DNA from: Crocodylus rhombifer
Lineage: Eukaryota > Chordata > Crocodylia > Crocodylidae
Direction: 5' to 3'
Length of the DNA: 64,000 nt
NCBI GenBank assembly: GCA_038503035.1
Contig: JAVSML010000947.1
Location: 101,276-165,275, forward strand
Below the pieces are notes generated by a model that searched no databases, was not told the origin of the DNA, and was given only the letters and a program-made list of their open reading frames with translations. Numbering within the stretch: position 1 is the first letter of the stretch; every line of letters starts with the position of its first letter. Shown piece after piece: positions 22,258 through 33,691 of the stretch. Position numbers and translations under genes: made by a program.

Positions 22258-23520
22258 TTTACATGTTCGGCGGCATATTCCTCTTTAATTTCACGATGAC
22301 ATGCACGTTCAGCAGCGTATTTTGCTTTGCTATGTAGCAAGGTAAAACCCATCTGAGGTATTTTAGTTTGCTACATAATAAAGTGCAACAGTGCATGGGG
22401 CTCTGGAAACCCAGATGTGCTTGGGAAAACTTGGGCTTGGCAGACTTCCAGCACCCTGTGCACCATCCTCGCCAAAGCAGGGCCCAGCTACCTCCTTGCC
22501 ACTCTGCCCCAGGGGCAAACCAGTGCATTCCTGGCCAGTCCCAGGTTGCGGGAAGACAGTGGAGATGGTGCATAGGGCTCTGGAGTCTACCTGCCTCTCC
22601 CACAGCTGGGGGGTGAGCTGCTGGTAGGCCAAGCAACCCCTGAGCTGCAGAGGACCCCAGACCTATCCTCTATGGCAGTGGTGCCCCGCTGGCAGCACCC
22701 ACCTGCTAGCACCTGGTCTGGGTGGTCCCAGGGGGCGCTGCCACCATGGCGGGAAGTACTGGGCCCTGCACAGCTCAGGGGCTGTGTAACCCATTGGCTG
22801 CTCATGCAGGCAGGCCCAGCTGAGGAAAAAAAATTAAAAAGTGAGGAGCCTGATCTTTTTTTTTTCTTTTTTCCTGGAGCCTGCTTGCCTGGTGCTTCTC
22901 TTCATGGCAGCAGCACCCCCCAGGAACCTCCTGGCCAGATGGGTGCGCCCTGGGGGGCGCTGCCACCATGGAGGGAAGCACCAGGCAGGCAGGCAGACTC
23001 CAGGTGAAAAAGGAAAAAAAAGATCAGACTCCTTGCCCCTTTTTTCTGTTTTTTTTTTTTAATTCAGTCGAGTCTGCAAGAACAGGCTGCCACCAGGCCT
23101 CAGCCCCTGAGCTGTGTGGGGCCTGGTGCTTTCCTCCATGGTAGCAGCATGGCCCAGGACCACGCAGAAGGGGTGCTAGCAGGTGAGTGCCACCTGGGGG
23201 GCACCGCCACCATGGAGGGAGGGACTGGGGTCCCTTGTAACTCAGGAACCACTTGGCCCACCAGCAGCTCATCCCCCCTTCCATCCCAGCATAGGAAAGG
23301 CAGGTAGGCTCTGGGAGAAAAAAAGGATAGGGCCCCTCATTGCTTTTTTTTTTCCTGGTGAAGCCTGGGGGGTGGGGGAGAGGTGGGTGAGCTGATGGTG
23401 GGCTGTGATGCCCTGTGATGTCATGTGACATAAATTGAAACAGTGGGTTTTTAAACAGCACAATTAAAAACCCACCATTTCAATTTAGGGAGAACTAAAC
23501 CCTATCTCATGTACAAACAC
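22258..23520. mobile_element. Non-autonomous DNA element, family C, copy 2
   Basis: Left block GTAAAACCCATCTGAGGTA (22342-22360) and right block TTTCAATTTAGGGAGAAC (23478-23496) match copy 1 at 14724-15434, the first in inverted orientation. The right end reads ctcatgtacaaacac. The core contains a three-unit tandem repeat. The ORFs inside (22672-23007, 22259-22636 minus, 23024-23461 minus) are products of composition. Confidence 0.45.
22733..23340 (+). repeat. Three tandem units of about 220-245 bp
   Basis: GCYACCATGG-type text preceded by GGGGGGC recurs at about 22740, 22961 and 23206. Each is followed by a GGGA(A/G)GCACT-like stretch, a purine/poly-T run, a CCTGG...GCAGCA stretch and a return to GGGGGGC. 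The units have diverged but keep the same order. The initiation-like ACCATGG is incidental to the repeat. Confidence 0.55.
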
Positions 23521-24689
23521 TCTAAAAGAACTGCAGTCTGAATGCCCTGCCCCTTACAGAAAACCCATGGGACATACCAATGGAAAAGTGACCTTCCCAT
23601 GGCACTAGAGGGCTTGCTTCTCAAATAAAGCACTCCATGCTGGCTTGGTTTTGATGGATAGGATGAGAAATTTAACAAGAAATGTAAATAGAGAACACAG
23701 GTGACCACAGGTGAAGAAAAGGATTCTATGCTGGAGGGCACACAGAATATGAAGGTCAAGCATAGAGAGAAGGAGGGAGGGGCAGATATGGCACTGTGTA
23801 GAGTTCTGACAATGAAGATGATGAGCCTGAATGTGTGGGGGGCAAGGGAGAGGACTCCAGAGGAGGGCTTGTAGGTAAGGAGCTGGTCTAAGAAGAAAGA
23901 GCGGATGGAGTTCTTGGTGGAAACTTTAGGGATGACTTGGCAACCTGAATGACATACCTTGATCATGGATTTTTGTAGAGTATTTTTTACACTCTTATAA
24001 AAGTAGACAGGTAAAAACAGATTCTCTTATGTGCGGCTGTAACAAACCCAATAGTCTCAATACAATATGCATCCTAGGAAACTTGGGCCTTCAGCACTGA
24101 AGCATGAGCTACTACAGCTCCAGGCAGACATTTGGTACCTCCAGGGCAGTGTGGGAGTGGGGACTTCTGGGGCCATCTGCTCCAATCTGTTGGGATAATT
24201 TAGAGTGTAAGCCTGACCTGACCTGGTTCCCTACTACTGTTGCTCCCAGAGCAGTGTCTGTGGTTTTTTTCAGTGGCATGGAGTTAGCCTTAGATTAGAA
24301 CATCCCTGCCCTATTATTATTTTTATGCTGGCACTATGTTGCTGTCCACAAAAAAAGTAGTAGGGAATCAATAATTTTTAAATTCTCATGTGCCATTAAC
24401 ACCTAGACAGAACTTCATGGCACAAAGTAAAAGCCCCAGGACTTTTTTCCCTGCCAAATTTCCAAGGCCTGTGTGTAAATCTTGGAGGTGTGAGAGCATC
24501 TCAAAAACCACTTGCAAAAGTAATTTGCATCAGAAAGTATTAGTCCTCCTAAGTTACTAGATGACTTTACAGTTATGGAAATGTAAATTAAATCAATTCT
24601 GGAAACCCGTTTATGGCCTTGTCTCCCATCATCCTTGTCTTCTCTCCTAGCTGTAGCAGCATATATAAACAGTAAAGACCAATTTGCTT
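23521..24689. other. Unassigned sequence
   Basis: No gene. The minus frame 23502-23966 is open for 154 codons but has no domain and an ordinary random composition. Confidence 0.45.
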
Positions 24690-24790
24690 GTCTTTTGTAG
24701 AAGGTAGGGCAGTGTGGCATCTTACAGATAAATTAATTCAGGGAGGCATGAGTTTTCGTAGGCTACAGCCTACCACCTTTCTCTAACTTC
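24690..24790 (-). repeat. Fragment of a widespread sauropsid interspersed repeat
   Basis: Read on the minus strand: TAGGCTGTAGCCTACGAAAA, then taatttatctgtaagatgcca. I recall this wording (gggctgtagcccacgaaagc ... aaataaatttgttag) from a repeat common in turtles and crocodilians, but not its class. Confidence 0.45.
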
Positions 24791-24967
24791 TGTGTTCTGC
24801 TCCTCCTGGTGGGTTTTTTCTTATTGGCTAGGGGCAGCAGTTACACATACACCAGTTTAAGCGATCAGAAACTGGTTTAAACCTGTAACAGAATAGAAGC
24901 ACAGTGCACATAAACTGGTTTCAAAATGGCTGAAACTGGTTTAAGATGAACATGGTTGAATGTAGTA

Positions 24968-25258
24968 GATTTAGCCAGGGGTAACTGGTGCTGCCTTAGG
25001 GTGTGTACATGCCCCACTGCAACCAGTTCCGCCGGCCAGGGCAGGGGGTGGGGGGACAGGTCCCCCACGGCCAATCATGCAGTGCTGCAGCCAATCACTG
25101 CAGCCACTTACAGGAGTGGCTGCGGCCTCTTGTGGGAGCAGCTGTAGTGATCGTTCAGTGCTTGCAGGGGAGGCACTGGCACTAGTGCCTGCCTCCCCCC
25201 GTCCATCACCTAAACAGTGAGCGCAGCCACGGTGCACCCCTATGCATTGCCACTGAAC
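24968..25258 (+). mobile_element. Family E GC-rich element, copy 1 (inside family A)
   Basis: It begins GCCAGGGGTAACTGGTGCTG and carries GTGTGTACATGCCCC. The same word order (ACTGGT, then a G/C-rich step, then CACGTGCCCC) appears at 25720-26045 in reverse and at 56098-56258. Boundaries come from where the family A text stops and resumes. No coding content. Confidence 0.4.
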
Positions 25259-25719
25259 TTAACTGATTTGGGTCAAACCGGTTTATGAAACTTCTGTTCC
25301 AGACCCCTTCCTGGTTCAAGTTAAATCAGAGTCCCCCAGCAATCCAGCATGCTTTCCAGCCCTGGGCTGGAATGTGTTGTCTGGTCCAGAGGGAAGGGTT
25401 GGCCCCACCCCTCTGCTCCCTAGCTGGAGCAGTGAGGGCTGGCTGACAAGGTGTGGGCAAGCCTGGCTAGGGATGCAGCCCAGCCTACAGCGGTGAAGAT
25501 CGCCCCCTTGAGGCAAACCTGAGTTGGGGTCTGGGGCCAGGGAGGGAGGTTAAACACCCCTTCCCCTGCTCAAACTTACTGCCGGATGCAACTGTGAACT
25601 ACAAATCCCAGAGGGACCTCAAAGCAGGAAGAAGTGACGAACAACCCTGCAGAGTCTTGCTTCTGTAATTCTGGACTGTAAAACCTAGAGACCTTGGAAG
25701 TAGCAGGAAGAGGAAGTGA

Positions 25720-26045
25720 ACACACAGCCAGAGAGCCAGTGGCAACATGCAGGGGGTGCACATGCACCTCCTGAGAGCGCTGGTGCATCCCCTGACAGGC
25801 AGTGCTCCCTGCTTAGGCAACGGGCAGGGAGGGCAGGCGGGAGTGCTGGTGCCCCCCTGTGAGTGCTGGCTGGGGAGTGGGGACACCAGGTGAAGTGCCG
25901 CTGGCACTTCCAGGAGCACCACTGGCTTCCTGGTCTGTGTGATCGGTTGTGAGGGACCACCCCGCCGCGGCCCGCTGACTGGCTTCTGAAGGGACACGTG
26001 CCGCCCCCCGACTCAAGTGGCACCAGTTGCCCATGCACAGACCTG
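25720..26045 (-). mobile_element. Family E GC-rich element, copy 2 (inside family A)
   Basis: Read on the minus strand it starts TGCATGGGCAACTGGTGCCA and carries GGGGGGCGGCACGTGTCCC. Its bounds are the break points in family A copy 3. The minus ORFs over it (25599-26038) are compositional. Confidence 0.4.
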
Positions 26046-26269
26046 TACTCTAGTGCCCCCTAGCTTCTGGCCTGAGCCACTGCAGACATGTGGCTGCATT
26101 TCCTGTCTGTTATCTTCTGTTTCAATTTGATCTGTGCAGTTTAAACTAAACTGCAAAAACTGAATTAATTCAGCCTCTGGCTGTTTGACTGTCTGTACAT
26201 AGCCATCATGTTTGGGGTCATTTTAGGATTCTTTATTTTGGCTGCTTTATTCTCTTTGTCTTAAAGGTA

Positions 26270-26645
26270 CAGTAAAAGTTCCATTAACCATCACCTTACA
26301 AGCCAGCATACTCTATTAACTGGCATGCCAGCTTATAAGGCAAAGTGAAACTGGAAGTGCCCACTATAGCACTTCAGTTTTGTCGAGCCCCCACGGCCTA
26401 GGGCATAGCAGCCTGCACTGCCAAACCCCTCCATCCCAGGGGCATGACAGGCTGTGCAGGGCCCGCCTCCCAGTCCCCAGGGGCCCACAGGGCCCGCAGG
26501 AGGGGCGGCGATGCCCTGGATGCAGAGGGAGAAGCAGCAGCCCGAAAAAGCAAGGACACCTATTTGGGCCACTCAGTTAACTGGCATATTTTGTTATCTG
26601 GCATCACGCATTCTTTGGGGACACCGGATAACAGAGCTTTTATTG
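26270..26645. mobile_element. TcMar-Tigger-like MITE
   Basis: Inverted ends: CAGTAAAAGTTCCATTAACC at the left; the right end read backwards is CAATAAAAGCTCTGTTATCC. TA stands on both sides (26268-26269 and 26646-26647), the duplication used by Tc1/mariner elements. TTAACTGGCAT repeats near both ends. It is 376 bp long with a GC-rich core and no transposase. Confidence 0.7.
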
Positions 26646-26647
26646 TA

Positions 26648-28920
26648 TATGGTTCCTTCTGGCACAAAAGACTCAGCCACTGCTAATGTATTCTATTTCA
26701 TCATGCCAGAGCATTTCCATATAATGGTGCTGACTATACAAATTTATGCTGTGCTAGAAGTGGACTTTAAGAAAGCAAGAAGGCAGAGGGTGCTGGTCAC
26801 TTTTCAACAGAAGTATAAATAATTTGGAAGCCCTCTGATCCTCAGCCCTCTGAATCCAGGGGAAAGGCTTGCCTTGACTTCAGAAGACTCTGGTTTGTGC
26901 CCTGTTCAATTCATATTGTAAGGCCCACATCTCTTTAGTACCTTAGTGCGTAAAAGTTTATGGTCTCCTTGGGAAAGGCAATGTTTTACAGCATGGGGCC
27001 ATACTGTCATTTCTGATATGCTGCAGAGTATCCTGATGGTTAGAACAGGTAGTGTCTGTGGATATTATTGAACTGCCTTCCTGGTGCACCTGGGCATGTT
27101 GTCCTCTGACACATCTCTGTCTAACTCCATTTTGTACATACCCATAAATCATTTTCAGGCAGTGAGGCTGCTCTGGGGGAGCCCTTACCCCTCATCTAAT
27201 TGCCACAGTCAATTGTGCTAGAGGCAGATATCTCAAGAGCATGGTCAGGGGCAAGCCTAGAGCAATTACACTGCTTTCGTTCCAGGTTTAGCACATTCCA
27301 AGAAGGAGCAGCTGAGCAGGGCAAGCTTGACAGTGATGCCGCCAGGAGTAAAATGGACATGATGGCAGGGATAAGGTAACATTTAGCACTAACTATTAAC
27401 TATTTAATGCAGACCAGGGGCATCAAATATTCAGTGACTCCAAGTGTGTGAATGGTAACAATTTAGGCTGAGAATTTCAAACCAGACTAAGGGATTTAGA
27501 CACCAAATGCTATTGATTTAAATTTACTTTTTCAATTCCTGTAGGGGCCTGAAAAATTCCACCCTCAGTAGATGTGATAAATGCAAATGGAAACTGGCAG
27601 CGATTACTTAAAACAGTGGATCAAAAAGCCTGAAATTTGGCACTGAGTTAAATGCATGGCAGTGAAATAAAACTGGTGTCAATCAGATGAATATGGTTGC
27701 GATAAATTAACAATTAACATCCATGAGCTAAAAATGGCAGTGGTTAACCAAATATAGTACAGATGGGAACTGTAAAATTAAAGTGGCAGTAGTGAGGCTG
27801 TAAGGAATTAATATGATATGGCAGCAATCAGTTAAAATGGCCTCAATTTGATTAAAATACTCCCTATTCTACGTTAATCATGTTAGTTGACTTGTCAACA
27901 ATATTTAAAAGAACATGTTTAAATATAGACTCCAGATATTGTAAAATGCAAGGTACAAATATGATTGTCAGGAACTTTTCACTAGTTATTAAATACAATT
28001 TTAGTGAGACCTTTAAACCACTCATATTGGGAATAAATGTACAAGTCTTCTTCATTGTGGACAAGTAATATCTCCAGCTCTGTCAGACCCTAAAAAAGAT
28101 TGCTTCAAACACTGTACCCCCAAATGCCAACTGTGTTTACCTTTCTTGGGAAAATGTACTCCTGGGTTTGTTTCTGGGGTATATAAAACCTTCATTTGTC
28201 GTGAAATGTTAGGTTGTGACACTGAACAAAATAGGTTCATTGCTTTTCTTTGCAGCTGCTATAAAGATTAGAGCTAATGGACATGATACCAGCAGTTGTA
28301 CCAAATAACCCCTGTCAACTAGAAGCAACAGAAACGAGACACTGCTGTGTGAAAGAGAGTGGGTTTTTCCCATCCTCCTCTCCCAAAGCAGTTGCAAAGC
28401 AGTGCCACTTTATGCCATTTTTGTGTCGGGGCTGCGAAAGCTGCCAAATTAAAACTCACATTGAAAAGTGATGAAATTACATGACACAATGGGACCCGCT
28501 TTTGTATGGCAATCAGTTTACATGGGTGTTAAACATGTCTAGCGCAAGAGCACAGCGATGGGGAGTCTGATGTGGCACCTTTCCAGTTCTTGAACACAAG
28601 GTGTTTCTCATCTCACACCAAGATAAGACTTTCTGGACAAAGGAAAGGCCTGTCTGTTGGGAACAGCTCAGTCACAGCTGTTAATTAGTACTTCATAGAT
28701 TGGGAAGGAAGATCATTTTTCTTTCATGCAGGAATCGGGTTAACATGATATATTATGAGCAAAAAGGGACTGTTAGGAACTGAAATGAGAAATGACTGTG
28801 GCATGAGTAGACAGCAACTGGGCTGAGCAAAAGCCATGTGGGGCTACTGGAAAACACTTGAAGTAAGCAAAACTATGCTCTGTGCTATTCCAGCATGTAT
28901 GGCAGTGGTGATCACCTGTG
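26648..28920. other. Unassigned, apparently single-copy sequence
   Basis: I see no gene, RNA or repeat end in about 2.3 kb. Overlapping frames on opposite strands at 27864-28068 are chance. If the window holds conserved non-coding elements, this stretch and 33.7-36.8 kb are where I would look. Confidence 0.45.
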
Positions 28921-28972
28921 AAATATATATATATATAACCCCCCCCCCACACACACACACACAAAATCAATG
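28921..28972. repeat. Microsatellite: (TA)n, poly-C, (CA)n
   Basis: A run of TA units, then about ten C, then CA units. The three simple tracts touch one another. Confidence 0.95.
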
Positions 28973-30439
28973 CACAAATTGCTGACTTCATGGAATTGCC
29001 AAAGAAAGAGATAAATTGTTAAATGCTTCCATATTGTCACAGATGATTTTCCTTCCTGCCAGAAAAGTATTGTTTGTCACACCTTCTATTAGTATCATTT
29101 GAACTGTAGCAGCCAGTTAGGGTGAGAGAGAGACAGATAACAGAAAAACTTCAAGCAGCTGGTTCCAGTTCACCACTAGTTATCTCAGAGGTTGCTGGGT
29201 TTGAGGAAAGGGGTATGCATACATAAATGAGACTCAGTTCATCCTAAAACGAAGTGGTGGGACAGTGGCTAGAAGGTCTGGGAGGCTGAAGGAATTCTGG
29301 GGGGAAATGGCTACAGTGTCAGGAGATGAACCAACACTTTCGGGCCACAGTTGGCACCACTGACCTGTTCCCCAGAGAGCAGGGCTGTGATTTGCACCCC
29401 AGACCTGTCCCCCATCCTGAACAAAAATCCCCAAGAACTGAAAGTGATTGAATTGGGGTTCATGTTCCAGTCATTTATGTCCCTAGCTCATAAGAGACTG
29501 GCGATTAGGTGGTTAGAGGTATGGGTTTGAGATATGAGAAGAGATGAGTTTAGGGAGCAGAGCTGAGAGAGACCCTGGAGGTTGGACTAGAGATGACATG
29601 AGTCAGATAGAAAAGATGAAATAGCTTCTGAGTCAGTGGCTGATGGATTGATGTATAGGAAACTGGGACATGTAGTGTGGGAGAGAAAGGTAATGACTAG
29701 CTTAGAGGAAGGAGATCAACATGTGGAAAGATGGACAGGTGTGCTCTATAGAGTAGATGAACTATATTATGTCACTGAAGCCCCTTGTTCACCCTAATTT
29801 CAGCCTGGTGAGAGAGACTCTCCACCTACCTCTGTGTCCCTAGTACTTCTGTTGCTGGGAACAGCTCATCAGGGCTTCACAGAAGGAACTCCAGCACCTA
29901 CAAGTCTGTCTCTAATGCAATCCTTCCACCCCTTGACTATCAAACTACAGTTTCAGTGTGATCCAGCCTGGGATCAAAACCACTTAGACTGCTGGGGGCA
30001 CCCATGTTTTCCAGTTACCATGTTCCAGGACTTCGCGCCTCAGTTGCCAAAACAAGCTTAGAACTGCATGGTGGTATTTAAGACTTCATAGACCCTCTCA
30101 GCCAATCCTCAGCCTTTTCCTCCAGTTCTCTTATTGATCTTCTCATTGACTGAGATGTTTCTTTTATAGAATAACCCCCAACATGAATCACACTGCTTTG
30201 GTTTTTCTCTGAATCCAATATACAGAAACACCTGGAAATGTGGGCAGCAGAGGTGCATTTATGAGCAGGGTGACCCTCAGTCCACATGGATATTATAATC
30301 CCTCTCCCTCCCTACCCCAGAGTCTGCAAGGTGGTGGAGCTGGCTGGGAGATTTCCCTTTAAATAGGGGAGAAGTGAGAGGCTCCTTCCTCACTAGTATC
30401 CTTGTACTGGTATAACTAGGAATGTGACTCTTTTGGCCC
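28973..30439. other. Unassigned sequence
   Basis: Nothing recognisable. Purine-rich text with repeated gagat and tagag words at 29500-29760, without clear period. Confidence 0.45.
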
Positions 30440-30535
30440 TAAGTGGCTTGCCCAGAACCCTCCTGAGTATCAGTGGTAGACCCAAGAGCTAATCCCATAC
30501 CCTTGAGATTCAATTTACTGACTTGGACCATCCAT
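30440..30535 (+). repeat. MIR-like SINE fragment
   Basis: GTGGCTTGCCCAGAACC ... AGTGGTAGACCCAAGAGC matches the order of the MIR core (cttgcccaaggtcac ... gtggcagagccaggat). Old and diverged. Confidence 0.45.
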
Positions 30536-30779
30536 TTCTTCCAACTAGCCTCATTTGTTTGTCCGTCTGCCCACCTGCACAGTACAGGTGATCATCTCAC
30601 CTCTCTGACTGTGTGCATAGTATCTGGAGATTCCAGAAGGGAAGAGGCTACCCCACACAAACAAGAACTAATATTACCATCTACCTGTTGGGGCCTTCCT
30701 CAGAGAGATTTCCTAGCAGGGGTTTGCCCAGGGAACAGAGGCCAAAGTAGGCATGTGATTCAGTGGTATACCAGGTTCT

Positions 30780-31290
30780 CCTAACCCTGTTACTGAGGAG
30801 AGGGTGAGTGCAAGCTGTAAAGCTACAAGTTTTAGACTAGGGAAAAGGTAGAGGCACCTTTTAGACCTAGAGCACTGTGGCTGGAAATGGCAGTCCTTGG
30901 AGCTATACAATCCCAGTTTTTGGGCAAAGAAAGTCATCCTGGCTCAGGCAGGACTGGAGTACAGAGCTCTCCTTAAAGGGTTGTGAGTCTGGTGAGTGAG
31001 AAGAGTGATGGAGTCATTTTTACAGATCCCAGGCCCAGAAGTAAGCTGAAGTAGCACAGCAGAGAAGGCCAGTATAAAAGGAGGCTCAAAGGAGCCAGGA
31101 CTTGCTGCAGCAGGAAGTGCAAGGGCAGCAGCAGAGAAATGAGGAGCTCAGAAAGCTACAGCTGTAGTAAGCATTGTTGGTACAACAGCAGAAGCTGATG
31201 AAGAAGCTCTCCACTCAGGGAGTGGAAGGACTACCCAGAAATGAACTCAGAGATTATAGGGATGGTGAGTGAAGACTGTAGAGGTTTCTT
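30780..31290 (+). other. Possible LTR-like segment with TATA box
   Basis: CAGTATAAAAGGAGGC (31071-31086) is followed by a GC-balanced purine-rich leader (GCAGCAGGAAGTGCAAGGG), a layout shared with sauropsid LTRs. No ends or duplication are seen, so this is a weak call. Confidence 0.25.
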
Positions 31291-32866
31291 TCACTGTTGG
31301 AGGATGCTGGCTCTCTTCATAGTATTGGGTCTCTTTGTAGGGACCAGGCGAGTATTCGTCTAGACCTTCGCCAGATGTCTTCTGTGTCTCCTTTCTGGCA
31401 TCTCAATGATTGCTGTCCATCACATGTCTTGCATGGTGGGCCAGGCTTCCTTCCTCTACATGATGACTGTCCCTCACTTCTCGTGTTCCTGCAATATGTT
31501 AGTTTTGGCCACCACATCTTCATCGCCATTGAGAGGCAATGCACCTTCATCTCTGGAGCAAGGAGTCTCCAGATGTGCTATGAACATCTGCTATGAACAT
31601 CCTAGATCAATCACTGCCCACTCCCCAACCTAGTGCCTCTGAGTCGAGGGTTCAGCATCAAGGCAGACATCCCCCAATCCTACTGACCCACATCTCTGAG
31701 AGCAGACACTGATTTATGTCTCAGCTTTTGCCTCCCTGCCCTAAACAAACACACACAAGCACTGATAAAGGGTGGAGGAAAGAAGATAAAAAGCAGGGTC
31801 AGTCAAGAAAAATGACAGAATATTATGAAGGGAAGCCAGATTCTGTCAGGCCCTTAATCTGTATTTTGTGCAATAGAGTTTTTCCCCTACCCCACTCCCT
31901 TTGTTGCAGTTACAACAGAGAGCAGCCAGGGCTAGATCAGCCCTAGGACCCAATGGTGGACAGAATCTACCTTTCTGAGTTATTGGCCATTGTGGTAGGT
32001 AACAATGCATGGCAGAGACTGAGACAAAGAAAAGTGACATTTTGAGAAAGGAGAGATGCCCTGATCCTGCAGATGCAATAGAAGATGCGCTATGAACTTT
32101 CATAGGGCCAGGATTTCATCCAGCATTTTTCTGCAAGAAGCACCACTGTGATTCTGAAATAATCAGAACAGCAAATGAATAAATCCTAAGATCCTTCAGT
32201 GGTGGGGTCATCTACCTGTGCATTCACAGTGCTGTACATGGCATACTGTTGAGAGTGGAGCTGACACAGCCAATAGGCTTTTCCTGACGAGAGGTTGCCC
32301 AGTGCTTAGGATCCTAACTTCACACAAGGGGAGCCCTGGGTCCAAGCCCCTGCTTCAGTTCCTCTCTACTGATACACGTGGAGAAGTCTGTCTCTGTTTT
32401 AGCTGGACATCATGAAGCACTTTGATATTGTGGTGATAGAAGCACCACACATGAATGGTGTTCTTCAGTGAAACTCAGATTTGTCTTCTATGTTCAGCGC
32501 TAAGGACATTGCAAAGGCCATATAGGGTCCACTTGTTCTTGGTGCAAAGAAGTCAAAAGTCCTGTCTGATGGGCTATGGGCTATTCTGAGGGCCCTCCAT
32601 CCTAGGCTTGAAAATCTTCCCCCAGTGAAAATTTGGTTAAAATGGGCAAAAGGTTTTGGTTTATGTGATCAGGCATTTTCTGATGACAACCTGTTTCACT
32701 GGGAAATTCTGGACTTTCTTTAGTCCTGACACAAGAGCAGAGAAGCTAGAAATTCACTGATGAAATTGTGGGATCTTTGATTTCTGCTTCCCTTTCACTT
32801 TCACAGCCTCTCCAGGCCAGGTACCTTACCTTGGCTGTATGCTGTCCCCAGGCTGACTCTATACCA
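31291..32866. other. Unassigned sequence with one tRNA-like SINE trace
   Basis: At 32284-32350, GCCCAGTGCTTAGGATCC and GGGTCCAAGCCCCTGC stand at the spacing of polymerase III A and B boxes, as in tRNA-derived or MIR-type SINEs. The rest is unassigned. The frames at 31297-31633 have no domain. Confidence 0.35.
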
Positions 32867-32874
32867 TTACTCAC

Positions 32875-33683
32875 TAGGTCTGTGCAAAGCTTTGGTCCCT
32901 GAATTGATTCGGTGGAGATTCAGCCCAATTCAGTGGCCGTATCTCTGAATCTGAATTGAATCAGGAGACCCTTTAATCTCTCTGAATCAAATCAGAACCC
33001 TCCAAATTGATTCAGAGAGATTTGGAAAGATTTAGAGATTCAGACATAGACACAGCTTTAAATATTTTTTCTACATACCTCAAGGTAGCAGGAGGCTCGT
33101 GAAAGCTGTGATGGTGGGATGGATGGAGCATCCCACAGGAGTGCAGGCGCAGTGCACTCAGCAGCAGACCCGGAAGTGGACCAGAAGCACTTCCAGTCCA
33201 CTTCCAGGTCCTCTGGGGAGCATGGGGGGGGGGTCCTCTGCACCCTCCCAGCTTGGTAACTCATTCCTTCTGGGTCTGGGGGGGCACCTGAGGTCCTCCT
33301 GTGGCTGATTGATGATCCAGGGGAGCATGGAGGGGCCCCCCAGCACACTCCATGGTGGACCTGGAAGTGGACCAAAAGTACTTCCAGCCCACTTCCCGGT
33401 TTGCCACCAAGCATGCAGGGGGCCCCCTGGGCTCCTGTGGGACACTTCATCTGCCCCAGCATCATCATGAGCCACGCCTGGTACCTCAAGGTATGCAGAA
33501 AAAACATTTAAATCTGAGTGTATGTCCGAATCAGCATCTCTCCAAATCAGCATCGAATCTTCAGATTCAGATTCGGCTGAATCAAATCAGGGACAGTGAT
33601 CCAAATCAACTAATCGAATCACTGTCCCCAATTCAGGCCAAATCTGGATCTGAATCGAATACAGCCCATTTCACACACCCCTA
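32875..33683. mobile_element. Non-autonomous hAT foldback element
   Basis: Both borders are exact: TTACTCAC stands at 32867-32874 and again at 33684-33691, the 8-bp duplication of hAT transposition. The termini are TAGGTCTGTGCAAAG and, read backwards, TAGGGGTGTGTGAAATG. Inside, many GAATC/GATTC words alternate (32900-33050 and 33530-33660). Between them lies a long imperfect inverted repeat: 33056-33250 pairs with 33290-33515, with shared landmarks such as tttaaat-tttttctrcatacct and GGAAGTGGACCA. The element (809 bp) would fold into one large hairpin. It encodes nothing credible. Confidence 0.8.
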
Positions 33684-33691
33684 TTACTCAC

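Larger units (their letters stand above)
24826..26204 (-). mobile_element. Family A DNA element, copy 3, with two nested inserts
   Basis: The reverse-orientation copy: it starts GGCTAGGGGCAGCAGTTACA and ends TGTACATAGCC. AAACTGGTTT repeats lie at 24870-24945. Compared with copy 1, the text is interrupted between GAATGTAG and TTAACTGATTTGGG (about 24968-25258) and again between GGAAGAGGAAGTG and CTAGTGCCCCCTAG (about 25720-26045). Both interruptions are GC-rich and related to each other (family E). The stretch between them matches copy 1 backwards, including gggatttgtag-type text near 25600. Confidence 0.6.

Noticed and set aside
22672..23461. Frames with ACCATGG initiation contexts
   Set aside because: The ATG context belongs to the tandem unit, and downstream text has poly-T/poly-F runs and no domain.
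32284..32350. Candidate tRNA gene
   Set aside because: A- and B-box-like words only; no acceptor or anticodon stem can be paired, so a SINE relic is likelier.
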